NCBI RefSeq assembly: GCF_900112695.1
Contig: NZ_FOMT01000003.1
Location: 248,001-312,000, forward strand
Length of the DNA stretch: 64,000 bases
From: Paenibacillus catalpae
GTDB taxonomy: Bacteria; Bacillota; Bacilli; Paenibacillales; Paenibacillaceae
Direction: 5' to 3'
This document shows, in pieces, positions 54,801 through 61,802 of the stretch. The position numbers and the translations under genes are program-made. Below the pieces are notes generated by a model. That model was given only the letters and a program-made list of their open reading frames with translations, had not been told where the DNA came from and ran no database searches. Position 1 is the first letter of the stretch. Each line of letters begins with the position of its first letter.

Positions 54801-56551
54801 ACAACACGATTGAGTATAAGCTTGGCAGCGGCGGAACATGGACCAGCTATACGGCTCCGGTTGTGGTATCTCAGGAAGGACTAACGACATTTTACGCCAG
54901 AGTCATTGACCTTGGGAATCACACTAGCGAAGCCAAGTCAGCCGAAGTGAAGATAGATAAGACTGCTCCGGTTATCATGTTGATTGGCGATGATACGGTT
55001 ACAGTTTACAGCGGAAACACTTATACGGAGCAAGGCGCCAACGTTCAGGATGCGAATCCGGCAGCACCTTTGGCAACCGTAACCGGAACAGTAGATACCG
55101 CAGCGCTGGGTACTTATACCCTGCATTATAACGCAGTTGATCTGGCGGGTAACCCGGCTGTAGAAGTGATTCGCACGGTTAAAGTAGTCAACAAGCCAGT
55201 CAGCAGCACCAATGTGCGCCAAGTAAGGGTTGAAGTTGGTGACCCGGATCACCCGCAAGTTGTTGTTGTCATCGATATTGTTCGCGAGATAATCGGCGGC
55301 AAGAAGGTCGACACCGTCATCATGAATGAGGACAAGATCAAACAAGCGGTCGAAAGCGCCATTGGCGCACATCAAGGAACCGTTAGAATTATCGTTGATG
55401 ATATTCCTGGCGACCCTGCCGATCAGGTTAAAGTGAAGCTGACTGTCAATTCCATTAAATATCTGCTCGACAGCTCGATTCAAGTTGAGATTCAAACGGA
55501 GAATGCAACGCTTCATCTGTCTACCGAGGCTTTGGGGGCGATGAAAGGCAGTCAGGAGTTCTTCTTCGATATTATGCCGATCCGTAAAAAGGACGAGCAG
55601 GCAGCGATTAAAGATAGAACCGCTAATGCTGATGCTATTCGCAAAATCGTGAAGTCAGGCAATGTGAGCATAATCGGCATGCCGATGACGATCGAAACGA
55701 ATTTGCCGAAAGTAGCTGTACAGGTTACATTCCCGCTGGATCCTAATGTGATTCCAAGCGATTTGAATCAAAGAAAACTGTTCCTCGCCAGCCTTGGCGT
55801 ATACATTGAACACTCGGACGGCGATGAGGTATTCCAGCGCGGTAATATTATCTATAACGACAAAGGTTATCCGGTTGGCATCCAAATTGAAGTAAACAAG
55901 TTTAGTACGTTTACAATTGTTTCAGCAGAAGGAGCAGGTGTCCACCATGATGCTTATATGACCGGATATTCCGACGGTACGTTCCGTCCGAATCAGTCGG
56001 TGACAAGAGCGGAAATGAGCACCATGTTGTATCGTCTGCTGTCGGGCACACTTACGGGCAAAGGTTCCGTCACCGCCTTTAAGGACGTATCCAGTAATTA
56101 TTGGGCGGCTGAAGCGATTCGCTGGGGACAGCAGGTTGGTCTTCTGAACGGTTATCCGGATCACAGCTTTAAGCCTAATGCGACGATTACGCGCGCTGAA
56201 ATGGCAGCTATTATTGCCAAATGGCTGCAGCTTGATCCTGCTGCCGCAAATCCCGCGTTCCGCGATGCGAAAGGACACTGGGCTTCCGCCCAGATTGCTG
56301 CAGTAGCGAAGCTCGGCTACATGACCGGATATTCTGACGGTACATTCCGTCCGGACCAGTCTCTAACCCGTGCAGAAGCAGTCGTTATTATTAACCGGAT
56401 TCTTGGCCGCGGTCCATTGAGCGGCGTGACAACGCCTACCTGGAAGGATGTACCGTCTTCGTTCTGGGCATTTGGAGCCATCGAAGAAGCATCAAGGACC
56501 CATGACGCGGCACGTGATTCTAGCGGAAAAGAAGAATATATTCCGGAATAA
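48848..56551 (+). CDS. Giant SLH-anchored surface protein with 15 Ig-like repeats
   Basis: A 2567-residue secreted protein. A signal peptide ends near residue 32 (TGYAA). Residues about 38-215 look like a DNRLRE/CBM96-type beta domain. From about 221 to 1958 come 15 repeats of about 116 residues, each with VDVPxxGTYKxGDxLxF, then VTGTPxLPVTIGS, YVSGSGTxxLVFRYTV, DxDGIxVG, LNGGTxKDAAGN and VLVDxxAP. An OmpL47-like module (1958-2038) and a DUF5011-like module (2038-2120) follow. After a spacer, three SLH domains (about 2365-2540; TGYSDGTFRPNQSVTRAE) anchor it to pyruvylated wall polymers. It is probably an adhesin or S-layer-associated protein; ligand unknown. AGGAGG sets the start. Confidence 0.92.
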   Translation: MKGVLRKLGMAVMTVMLALIVFRLLPAQTGYAATLAPIPVSIDYFADESGTYPDGDEYTSYGNWVGTHFEFGVSQTVLQFDLSTIPISDTVTSALIKLYVLDPDFPIGGTADINVYGSNNDSISESASSSVPSKDQLIVTKTFDRNIQNTFITIDIASYINSQLASGDSKATLILTGRDISSTPNTSNEIAIVSKSPNTPADKADKIPTLNVTTSTVPKATSVTVPGSGTYVAGQPLDFTVNFDRNVTVTGTPQLPLTIGSSNVSANYVSGSGSKALTFRYTVTNNQLDTDGIALGNSINLNSGSINNSTTGEAAILALNNIGSLTNVKVDSVVPTVSSVTVPANATYGSGQSLQFTMKFNEAVTVAGGTPSLGLTIGSTNIQAAYSSGSGSDSLVFRYTLQDGQSDANGITVGTLALNTATIKDAAGNAADMTLNSVGSTTGVLVDTAAPTVSSVDVPVSGTYKTGDQLQFTVRYDENVNVTGTPYLPVTIGSSSVQANFVSGSGTKNLLFSYTVQAGDLDSDGIQTGSSLVLNGGIIRDAANNNASLALAGIGSSTVLVDAVAPMVNSVAVPTAKTYLAGQNLDFTVLYNENVTVTGTPYLPVTIGSTTVQAKYLSGSGSSNLVFRYVIQAGDTDANGITVASGLNLNGGTIDDAVTNHANVALNSVGDTTAVLVDAVAPSVTSVDVPTSHTYGTASNLDFKIHFDEKVVISGGTPSIPVMIGSSSVQAEYLSGTGTDTLVFRYVVQAGDNDNDGIEVGSSIVPNGSTLMDEAENAASLTLAGVGSTTAVQVDTAAPAVTSADVPAAGSYKSGAELFFTIHYNESVTVTGAPTLPVTIGSAAVQATYVSGTGSNALLFRYTVLDGQEDADGIQVGSTLALNGGTLKDAAGNAADLTLTGVGDTGEVLVDAVAPSVASIEVPAAGIYKEGDDLIIKIHYDEKVAVTGSPYITVTIGSTTVHAAYASGTGTNAIAFSYSVQPGDEDTNGIELGAVVLNGGALNDAAGNTASLSLASAGSTNAVLVDTSAPAVSSVDVPDNGIYKAGDTLEFKVHYDEKVNVTGGTPFLPITIGSTIVQAAYVSGSGTNALVFRYEVQAGDNDNDGIGAGSSLHLNGATLLDAAGNAAALTLSGTGSTSSILVDTTAPAVSSVQVPSVANYHEGSALNFTVHYSEKVKVTGTPILLLTIGSATAQAEYVSGSDTDSLVFSYTVLSGQLDLDGISVGSSVNLNGGTIKDAAGNIADLTLVSVGDTSGVIVDAIAPAIESVDLPANDTYVAGEHLDFTIHYDEAITVTGTPSISITLGSASVQAQYVSGTGTKALLFRYTVQNGDYDQDGIEVGALTLNGGTLKDATGNNAEAVLSGLGSTAAVKVDAVASAAISLDVPADGTYKADEALTFTVHYDEAVFVADGTPYLSVTIGSAPVQASYKSGSGTKDLVFQFTVEAGQEDTDGIEVGSTVNLDGASIKDAAGNAAGLAFTGAGKISTVRVDAVVPTVSSVSVPPSGTYKEGDHLNFSVNFNENVAVNGGTPYLTVTIGSTQVHAQYVSGTGTSKLEFLYALQAGELDADGILLGSTISLNGSSLKDAAGNAAELTLHLIGSTNEVKVDGIAPSIASVVLPADDTYVAGEHLDFTINYDEAVAVTGTPSISITLGSDTVQAQYVSGTDTALLFRYTVQNGDNDSDGIEAGALNLNGGTLKDAAGNNAKIVLSGLGSTAAVKVDAVAPSITQVDVPTNGSYKEGTTLQFTVHYSEQVNVSAGTPKLDVSLDAKTVQAEYVSGSGTNALVFQYKVLAGDADSDGIKLAAGISLNGAAVTDQAGNSASLTLSSAGDTSAVLVDTTAPVVSLVSVPADGTYHAGANLDFIVKVSEPVILTGTAGTPYIRVQVGSAVVNAEYLEAVSSSELKFRYTVRLEDQDSDGISIDSDALVLNGAIITDAAGNSLSTTLNSIGAAQNVKVSNNFSIALSETSWTNKDVTVTVTTDPDNTIEYKLGSGGTWTSYTAPVVVSQEGLTTFYARVIDLGNHTSEAKSAEVKIDKTAPVIMLIGDDTVTVYSGNTYTEQGANVQDANPAAPLATVTGTVDTAALGTYTLHYNAVDLAGNPAVEVIRTVKVVNKPVSSTNVRQVRVEVGDPDHPQVVVVIDIVREIIGGKKVDTVIMNEDKIKQAVESAIGAHQGTVRIIVDDIPGDPADQVKVKLTVNSIKYLLDSSIQVEIQTENATLHLSTEALGAMKGSQEFFFDIMPIRKKDEQAAIKDRTANADAIRKIVKSGNVSIIGMPMTIETNLPKVAVQVTFPLDPNVIPSDLNQRKLFLASLGVYIEHSDGDEVFQRGNIIYNDKGYPVGIQIEVNKFSTFTIVSAEGAGVHHDAYMTGYSDGTFRPNQSVTRAEMSTMLYRLLSGTLTGKGSVTAFKDVSSNYWAAEAIRWGQQVGLLNGYPDHSFKPNATITRAEMAAIIAKWLQLDPAAANPAFRDAKGHWASAQIAAVAKLGYMTGYSDGTFRPDQSLTRAEAVVIINRILGRGPLSGVTTPTWKDVPSSFWAFGAIEEASRTHDAARDSSGKEEYIPE

Positions 56552-56560
56552 ATCTATCTC

Positions 56561-56602
56561 AAAAACCGTCCCAGCCTACCTTAGTGCAGGGGCGGTTTTT
56601 CT
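56561..56602 (+). terminator. Terminator after the SLH protein
   Basis: AAAAACCGTCCC and GGGGCGGTTTTT pair across about 18 bases, followed by CTCG. Confidence 0.85.
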
Positions 56603-56630
56603 CGAATTTATCGCTATTTTTATACATTAA

Positions 56631-56660
56631 TTGACAGTATCCGTCTCTTGATTCTATAGT
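56631..56660 (+). promoter_or_regulatory. Promoter of the GNAT/tail-collar operon
   Basis: TTGACA and TATAGT with an 18-base spacer, about 50 bases before the acetyltransferase start. Confidence 0.65.
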
Positions 56661-56712
56661 AGAATTGCACTATGTTTTTTCTAATATTTACTATCCGAAA
56701 TATGGGGGTGCG

Positions 56713-57195
56713 ATGCTGGTAATAGAATCAGCTTATCCTGAGGATGACAGCTTTTTGTTCGACGTGTATGCCGATACAAGACGCGAAGAGATGGAAGCCT
56801 GGGGATGGCCGCCGGGGGAGGCAGCAGCTTTTCTGCGCATGCAGTTTGAGCTTCAGACCAGATCATATGCCATGCAGTTCCCGGATGCCGTCACGCAGGT
56901 CATTACTCATGGAGAAGATAGAATTGGACGGATGATTGTGTCGAGGAACAGCTCTATTCATCTCATTGATATTTCTTTGCTGACTGCTTGCCGCAACAGG
57001 GGAATAGGATCGTTGGTATTGGAAAGCTTGCAGCAGGAAGCAGCGGCAGCGGGACTGCCCGTTAAGCTCAGCGTAATGGAGCACAATCCGGCAAAGCGGT
57101 TGTATGAAAGACTTGGCTTCAAGGTCATAGGGGAAGCTTTTCCGTATATTTCTATGTCCTGGCAGCCAGATACTAGAGAGGAGAAGTTAATATGA
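56713..57195 (+). CDS. GNAT N-acetyltransferase, first gene of tail-collar operon
   Basis: A 160-residue acetyltransferase. CRNRGIGSLVLESLQQEA near 92-109 is the acetyl-CoA loop and helix, and NPAKRLYERLGFKVIGE near 124-140 is the C-terminal part of the fold. It overlaps the first tail-collar gene by four bases (ATGA), so its product is made in step with that protein. It may acetylate one of them; that is inference. ATG 56713 has GGGGGTG upstream; a reading from 56665 lacks a site. Confidence 0.88.
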   Translation: MLVIESAYPEDDSFLFDVYADTRREEMEAWGWPPGEAAAFLRMQFELQTRSYAMQFPDAVTQVITHGEDRIGRMIVSRNSSIHLIDISLLTACRNRGIGSLVLESLQQEAAAAGLPVKLSVMEHNPAKRLYERLGFKVIGEAFPYISMSWQPDTREEKLI

Positions 57196-57710
57196 GTGAT
57201 CAGTATATTGGGGAAATCCGCATGTTTGGCGGTAATTTTCCACCTCTTGGATGGGAATTTTGCAACGGGCAGCTGCTGCCAATCAGCCAATTTGATGCTT
57301 TGTTTATGCTGATTGGGACGACTTATGGCGGCGACGGCGTATCGACTTTTGCATTGCCGGATCTCCAAGGACGAATCCCTGTACATATGGGACGTAATAA
57401 TGCGACAGGGACTACGTACGTGCTAGGCCAAAAGGCAGGCACGGAGACGGTTACCTTAACGGCAAATCAGATGCCGGCCCATACGCATATTCCAAACAGC
57501 TCAAACCTTGAAGGACAGACGAATAGTCCGGAAAATGCTTATTGGGCGAGCAGCTCGAAAATTCAATACGCCGATACAGCTCCAAACGCGACATTAAATC
57601 CGGCGGCTATCGGCGCTGCCGGAGGCAATCAGCCGCATGACAATATGATGCCATACGGTGCGGTCAGTTTTATTATTTCGACTGAAGGAATTTTCCCGCA
57701 ACAAAACTAA
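57192..57710 (+). CDS. Phage tail collar domain protein (Mdp-like), copy 1
   Basis: A 172-residue protein of the tail collar/'microcystin-dependent protein' family. The N-terminal motif GEIRMFGGNFPPLGWEFCNG is followed by LLPISQ...LFMLIGTTYGGDGVSTFALPDLQGRIPVHMG, and the end is QPHDNMMPYGAVSFIISTEGIFP. The fold occurs in trimeric phage fibres. No other phage gene is near. There is no signal peptide. It shares an operon with two paralogues and the GNAT gene. Confidence 0.92.
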   Translation: MSDQYIGEIRMFGGNFPPLGWEFCNGQLLPISQFDALFMLIGTTYGGDGVSTFALPDLQGRIPVHMGRNNATGTTYVLGQKAGTETVTLTANQMPAHTHIPNSSNLEGQTNSPENAYWASSSKIQYADTAPNATLNPAAIGAAGGNQPHDNMMPYGAVSFIISTEGIFPQQN

Positions 57711-57726
57711 TAGAGGAGGATTCATT

Positions 57727-58224
57727 ATGGCAGAACCGTTTCTTGGAGAAGTTCGAGTATTTCCTTTTGGCTTTGCTCCTAAAGGCTGGGCACAGTGTAA
57801 CGGACAGCTTCTTTCAATTGCACAAAATCAGGCCTTATTCTCGCTTCTTGGCACATTCTATGGTGGAGATGGCGTGACGACCTTTGCTCTCCCCAATCTG
57901 CAGGGGCGCGTTCCGATTCATTTTTCGAATAATCATCCTTTGGGGCAAGTAGGCGGAGAGGAAGTTCATACGCTTACGATCAACGAAATGCCTCAACATA
58001 CGCATCAGGCAACTGGCGCGACGGATGCGACGGACAACGATGCAGCAGGAAAAACCTGGGGGACTTCGCCAAACGTAACTCCATACAGCACGGTTTCAAA
58101 TGCCCCCATGTCTCCTAACGCTATCGCTTCAGCAGGCGGCAGTCAGGCGCATGAGAACAGACAGCCTTATACGGTAGTCAATTACTGCATCGCATTGAAC
58201 GGAATTTACCCGTCCAGAAACTAA
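57727..58224 (+). CDS. Phage tail collar domain protein (Mdp-like), copy 2
   Basis: A 165-residue paralogue: GEVRVFPFGFAPKGWAQCNG, LLSIAQNQALFSLLGTFYGGDGVTTFALPNLQGRVPIH and the final QAHENRQPYTVVNYCIALNGIYPSRN. The variable middle (about 80-120) has THQATGATDATDND and differs from the other copies. ATG 57727 has AGAGGAGG seven bases upstream. It lies 16 bases after copy 1. Confidence 0.93.
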   Translation: MAEPFLGEVRVFPFGFAPKGWAQCNGQLLSIAQNQALFSLLGTFYGGDGVTTFALPNLQGRVPIHFSNNHPLGQVGGEEVHTLTINEMPQHTHQATGATDATDNDAAGKTWGTSPNVTPYSTVSNAPMSPNAIASAGGSQAHENRQPYTVVNYCIALNGIYPSRN

Positions 58225-58245
58225 GAGAGGGAGAGGCTGATTGAT

Positions 58246-58767
58246 ATGGATCCATACGTAGGAGAGATCAGGCTGTTTGCAGGAAACTTTGCCCCGAAAG
58301 GCTGGGCGTTTTGCAATGGGCAGATTTTGCCCATTTCCCAAAACACGGCTTTATTCTCGTTGCTTGGAGTCAATTATGGAGGAGATGGGAGAGTGACGTT
58401 TGCTCTGCCAAATCTTCAAGGACGCGCTCCGATGCATTGGGGCAATGGGCCGGGTTTGACGCCTAGAGATATAGGTGAAGTCGGAGGATCGGAGAGCGTT
58501 ACTTTGCTTTCTTCCGAAATGCCGTCACATAATCATCTTGCTAATGCGCAAACCGTTCCCAATAAATCGGAAGCGAGTAATGATATTTGGGCAAATGCAG
58601 GTGCAGGCCGCGGCTCCTTCCAGAATTATTCGGATAAATTGGATAAGCCTTTTAATCCGATGGCGATTGGCGTGTCCGGCGGCTCGCAGCCGCATAACAA
58701 TATGCAGCCGTATGTTGCCATGAATTATATTATTGCCCTGGAAGGCGTTTTCCCGCCTAGACACTAA
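58246..58767 (+). CDS. Phage tail collar domain protein (Mdp-like), copy 3
   Basis: A 173-residue paralogue: GEIRLFAGNFAPKGWAFCNG, ILPISQNTALFSLLGVNYGGDGRVTFALPNLQGRAPMHWG and the end QPHNNMQPYVAMNYIIALEGVFPPRH. Its middle region again differs. GAGAGG precedes the start. It closes the four-gene operon, followed by a perfect bidirectional terminator. Confidence 0.93.
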   Translation: MDPYVGEIRLFAGNFAPKGWAFCNGQILPISQNTALFSLLGVNYGGDGRVTFALPNLQGRAPMHWGNGPGLTPRDIGEVGGSESVTLLSSEMPSHNHLANAQTVPNKSEASNDIWANAGAGRGSFQNYSDKLDKPFNPMAIGVSGGSQPHNNMQPYVAMNYIIALEGVFPPRH

Positions 58768-58783
58768 GCGGCGAGACTAAGAA

Positions 58784-58818
58784 GAAAGCCCCGGCTAAGC
58801 TTAGCCGGGGCTTTCTTT
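58784..58818. terminator. Bidirectional terminator
   Basis: GAAAGCCCCGGCTAAG and its exact reverse complement lie back to back (16-bp arms), ending in TTTC on the plus strand and serving the minus-strand gene on the other side. Confidence 0.9.
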
Positions 58819-58821
58819 TCA

Positions 58822-59094
58822 TTATGGTTCATCCATCGCATCAGGGAGTGCGTCATAATCATCGTCGCCAGGATAATCACGGCCTAAATCTTCGTGCAGG
58901 GAGCTGTTCTCATAACCGTAAGGCTTGGAAGAACGCTGATCAATGCGCCAAGGCCTGCTTTTGCCCGTTGGCCCCGTGATGCTGGAGCCGTAGGAGCCGT
59001 CCGGAAACTCCTCATGCGCGAGATCATTCCTTTGTGATTCTACCGTCGATAAATCCGTATATTCGCTGCGGTCTTCGTTGCTAAACCGATCCAC
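58822..59094 (-). CDS. Small acidic, probably disordered protein
   Basis: A 90-residue protein rich in Asp, Glu, Ser, Gly and Tyr with few hydrophobic residues; the end is very acidic (YPGDDDYDALPDAMDEP). No domain is recognised. Start GTG with AGGAGGAG six bases upstream. It follows the 98-residue gene on the same strand by 57 bases. Confidence 0.75.
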   Translation of the reverse strand: MDRFSNEDRSEYTDLSTVESQRNDLAHEEFPDGSYGSSITGPTGKSRPWRIDQRSSKPYGYENSSLHEDLGRDYPGDDDYDALPDAMDEP

Positions 59095-59151
59095 CGATAT
59101 CTCCTCCTGAAATGGCGTAAGTTTGCGTTCGCCCTCTCAGTTTACCCTGGA

Positions 59152-59448
59152 TTAATCGGTAAAATTCACCGTTCCTACTACAAAATATAAAAACTGGGCA
59201 AGGTCGGCCGCTTCTTCCTCTGTCAACTTGAAGGTGTATTCCAGATAGCCTTCCTCTTCCAGATCATCCGGTCCGATTATGGCGGTTCGTCCGGCTTGGA
59301 GGTCGGTAACCAGCTTCTTGCCATAGAACCTTGCCGTTGCCATAATAGCGAGGTCAAAGCGCTTCATGCTTGGCGTTATAAAGGTCACAAATCTGGTCGA
59401 TGTATCTTCGGTTGTATCGGACATAAAATCAAAATCAGGCAGCAGCAT
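59152..59448 (-). CDS. Small conserved-looking protein, possibly DUF3055
   Basis: A 98-residue acidic soluble protein. TRFVTFITPSMKRFDLAIMATARFYGKKLVTDLQAGRTAIIGPDDLEEEGYL (about 18-69) recalls the DUF3055 group of Firmicutes, but I am not certain. The C-terminal helix ends EAADLAQFLYFVVG. GGAGG nine bases upstream sets the start. Function unknown. Confidence 0.78.
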   Translation of the reverse strand: MLLPDFDFMSDTTEDTSTRFVTFITPSMKRFDLAIMATARFYGKKLVTDLQAGRTAIIGPDDLEEEGYLEYTFKLTEEEAADLAQFLYFVVGTVNFTD

Positions 59449-59558
59449 GTTGTAAAGCCTCCACTAATCGTTTGCACACATTATACAATAAGAAAACGCT
59501 TGTAAGAAAGAGAACGTTATGATAGCATTAAAACTAATCGAATAAACGAACGTGAGGA

Positions 59559-59598
59559 AGCACCTCTCTTGCAAATTGCAGGAGGGGTGCTTTTTTTT
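59559..59598 (+). terminator. Terminator or attenuator in the leader of the HRDC gene
   Basis: AAGCACCTCTC and GGAGGGGTGCTT pair with inner TTGCA/TGCA-type contacts, followed by eight T. No plus-strand gene of normal size ends before it. An eight-codon frame (59518-59544, MIALKLIE) lies upstream, and the HRDC gene begins 54 bases later, so it could attenuate that gene. Confidence 0.65.
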
Positions 59599-59652
59599 GC
59601 GTTCAAGTTCATTCGTCCCGATATTCCAAATTAATAGAGGAGTGAAGCAAGC

Positions 59653-60636
59653 ATGCATATCGTTTTTTTGAACACGTTTGAAAAGCCGGCCGAGGACGGT
59701 ACAATCGTTAGCGGTAAGTTGTCCATCTGTGAGCGCGACGGGATTTGGGCTGTCTTATGGTCAGAGGGTGAAGAGGAAGCCGTCAGCTGGTTCGAAGGCA
59801 CCTCATGGGAAGAGATGATGATCGCATTCCGCCATGGTGTTGCCGTGAAGATGGGCGAAGGCTATACGCCGGTTGTAGATGGCATGCTGGAGGAAAAGCG
59901 GGGCGGAGCCGGCAGCTTCCTGTCTATGCTGCAGTGTTACGGTGAGCTTCATGTAAAGCAGGAGCTGTTCGAAGCGCTTCGTGAATGGCGGCGCAAGAAA
60001 GCAGTATCGGAGAAACGTTCCGCTTATCTTGTCGCTACGAACCGGATGCTGTGGATGATCAGCGCTTTTGTCCCCTATACAACCGAGGAATTGCTGCAAA
60101 TCCCGGGCTGGGGCGAGCAGAAGCACGCGGCTTATGGGCAGGAGCTGCTGGAGATTACAGCGCAGCATAGCCGTGAGACTGCGTTTCCGCTGAAATGGGT
60201 GGCAGAGAAGCTTGAGCCCTCTGTTTATACACAATGGATGTATAAGCAGAAGGAGGCACGTTACAAGAATGATATGATCCGGCAGCAGCAGAAGAAGCGG
60301 ATCTTGAGCTTTGTGTTTGAGGGCGGTTCGATGGAGCAGCTGCAGTCGGAGCTGGAACTGCCCCGCCGTGAAATAATGGACCGGATTGAGCAGCTTGAGA
60401 CGGAAGGCTACGACTTTGAACCGCTTATAGCAAGAGAGCTCGCTGATATGCCGGATTCGGAGAGAGAATTGATCTGGGAAACGTTCCGCCAGACCGGCGA
60501 CCGCTATTTGAAACCTGTGCTGCAGCGTGTGTATGGCGAGGATAGCGTGAAGGAAAAGCAAATGGACGTGCTTTACGAACGGCTTCGTCTCGTTCGTCTT
60601 CACTACCGCAAATCGGCGAAGCAGCAAGCCATGTAA
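59653..60636 (+). CDS. HRDC-domain protein
   Basis: A 327-residue cytoplasmic protein. An N-terminal beta domain (about 1-75) is followed by an HRDC domain at about 103-175 (LFEALREWRRKKAVSEKRSAYLVATNRMLWMI, then ELLQIPGWGEQKHAAYG), a helical nucleic-acid-binding fold found at the end of RecQ helicases and RNase D. The C-terminal third holds a helix-turn-helix (GSMEQLQSELELPRREIMDRIEQLE), like the RecQ accessory HTH. There is no helicase or nuclease core, so it may be a binding adaptor. Confidence 0.85.
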   Translation: MHIVFLNTFEKPAEDGTIVSGKLSICERDGIWAVLWSEGEEEAVSWFEGTSWEEMMIAFRHGVAVKMGEGYTPVVDGMLEEKRGGAGSFLSMLQCYGELHVKQELFEALREWRRKKAVSEKRSAYLVATNRMLWMISAFVPYTTEELLQIPGWGEQKHAAYGQELLEITAQHSRETAFPLKWVAEKLEPSVYTQWMYKQKEARYKNDMIRQQQKKRILSFVFEGGSMEQLQSELELPRREIMDRIEQLETEGYDFEPLIARELADMPDSERELIWETFRQTGDRYLKPVLQRVYGEDSVKEKQMDVLYERLRLVRLHYRKSAKQQAM

Positions 60637-60649
60637 TTGCTTGGAAGAG

Positions 60650-60672
60650 AAGCACCCTGTCAGGGTGCTTCC
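60650..60672. terminator. Bidirectional terminator
   Basis: GAAGCACCCTG and CAGGGTGCTTC meet around one T. The minus-strand phospholipase stop codon overlaps the loop. Confidence 0.7.
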
Positions 60673-61634
60673 TTTATGCCGCCGTCCGGCCAGATCGGCT
60701 CAGCGTACCGGATCATGGCCCCGGAATCACATGGCAAACCGGTTTCATAGGATAGATTGCCGACCCGGTCAGCCGCTGTTTGACGAAGCTCCGGATGGCT
60801 GTTGCCGTTTCTTAAATAATGAAGAACAGCGGGGATAACAAGCAGCGCGTCATCCATAGCTCTATCCCATAGTGTCCAGGCCGTCTCATTATGAATAACC
60901 GATTTGTCAGAGGGATCAATCCATGGCTGACCTGCTTCGTTTAACACATCGTAAGGCACATGCTTGCGAAAAACGAAAGGTTCAATCTGGCCGAAGGTAA
61001 CGGAGCGCTTGATTGCGGAAGGATCATGGAACAGCCGCTGTGCCCGGATCATATCCCGGACGGCGCTATTCCAGTCTTCCCCGCGGATAGCAGACGAAAG
61101 CCCGGAATAGAAGCTTGCCGTGATGGACTGGAAGGCCTGAACGATAGCCTCCGGCAGCTTGCCTCCCGTATCTATTTTCCTCCAGACCGGTGTCCTCCAG
61201 GTTTCTATTCCCCACAGCCGCCTCGCAATCAAAGTATCCATCATGACCTCGTAACGCTGATGATCCCATTTACGGAAGCCGGATCTGCTGAATACAAGCG
61301 GATGAATATGCCGGTCGAGCACATGATGAAGCACAAAGCCTATCGAATAGACGACGGCTGGGTCAGGGTGGTCAGCATCGGCTGAGCGACCGACAACCGA
61401 ATCAAGCAGCTTCATAATGACAGGGCCGCAATCCCGGTTATGCATTTCTGTCCCGAGTTGAATCATAGGCGACTTGCCCTGCCAGGGCAGAAAGCGGTGA
61501 TAAAACAAAAAGTCGGGTCCTTGGCAGCCCAAGTTAAATAAACGGCGCAGCGGCTCCGAGGAGATAAGGCCTGCCTCTTGCAGGCGATCAAGTACTTTTT
61601 GGCCAAAAATAAGATGGGTCCACACGTTAGGCAT
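60660..61634 (-). CDS. Zinc-dependent phospholipase C family protein
   Basis: A 324-residue helical protein. PNVWTHLIFGQKVL at the start, GCQGPDFLFYHRFLPW near 36-51, IQLGTEMHNRDCG, GFVLHHVLDRHIHPLVF near 99-115 and DHQRYEVMMD supply the His/Asp ligand set of this family. There is no signal peptide, unlike secreted phospholipases, so it may act inside the cell on a phospholipid or other phosphodiester. GGAGG lies upstream of the ATG. Confidence 0.88.
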   Translation of the reverse strand: MPNVWTHLIFGQKVLDRLQEAGLISSEPLRRLFNLGCQGPDFLFYHRFLPWQGKSPMIQLGTEMHNRDCGPVIMKLLDSVVGRSADADHPDPAVVYSIGFVLHHVLDRHIHPLVFSRSGFRKWDHQRYEVMMDTLIARRLWGIETWRTPVWRKIDTGGKLPEAIVQAFQSITASFYSGLSSAIRGEDWNSAVRDMIRAQRLFHDPSAIKRSVTFGQIEPFVFRKHVPYDVLNEAGQPWIDPSDKSVIHNETAWTLWDRAMDDALLVIPAVLHYLRNGNSHPELRQTAADRVGNLSYETGLPCDSGAMIRYAEPIWPDGGIKEAP

Positions 61635-61802
61635 GGAAGAAAACCTCCGGATATTGTCAAAATTAGTATGATAAAGTGACCATTTACATAGGACTTAAGT
61701 TTCATTAATGAGAATATTAGTATACTTGTCCTACATATTTCAGTATAATGGAAATTAGAATAGACTACGTGCGAATTTTGTCGAAAAGGAGCGTTCCCGC
61801 TA

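Noticed and set aside
57192..58767. Prophage remnant suggested by tail-collar proteins and the distant holin-like gene
   Set aside because: No capsid, terminase, portal, tail-tape, lysin, integrase or att-like repeats were seen; the holin-like protein belongs to the chromosomal YvlD-type group 29 kb away.
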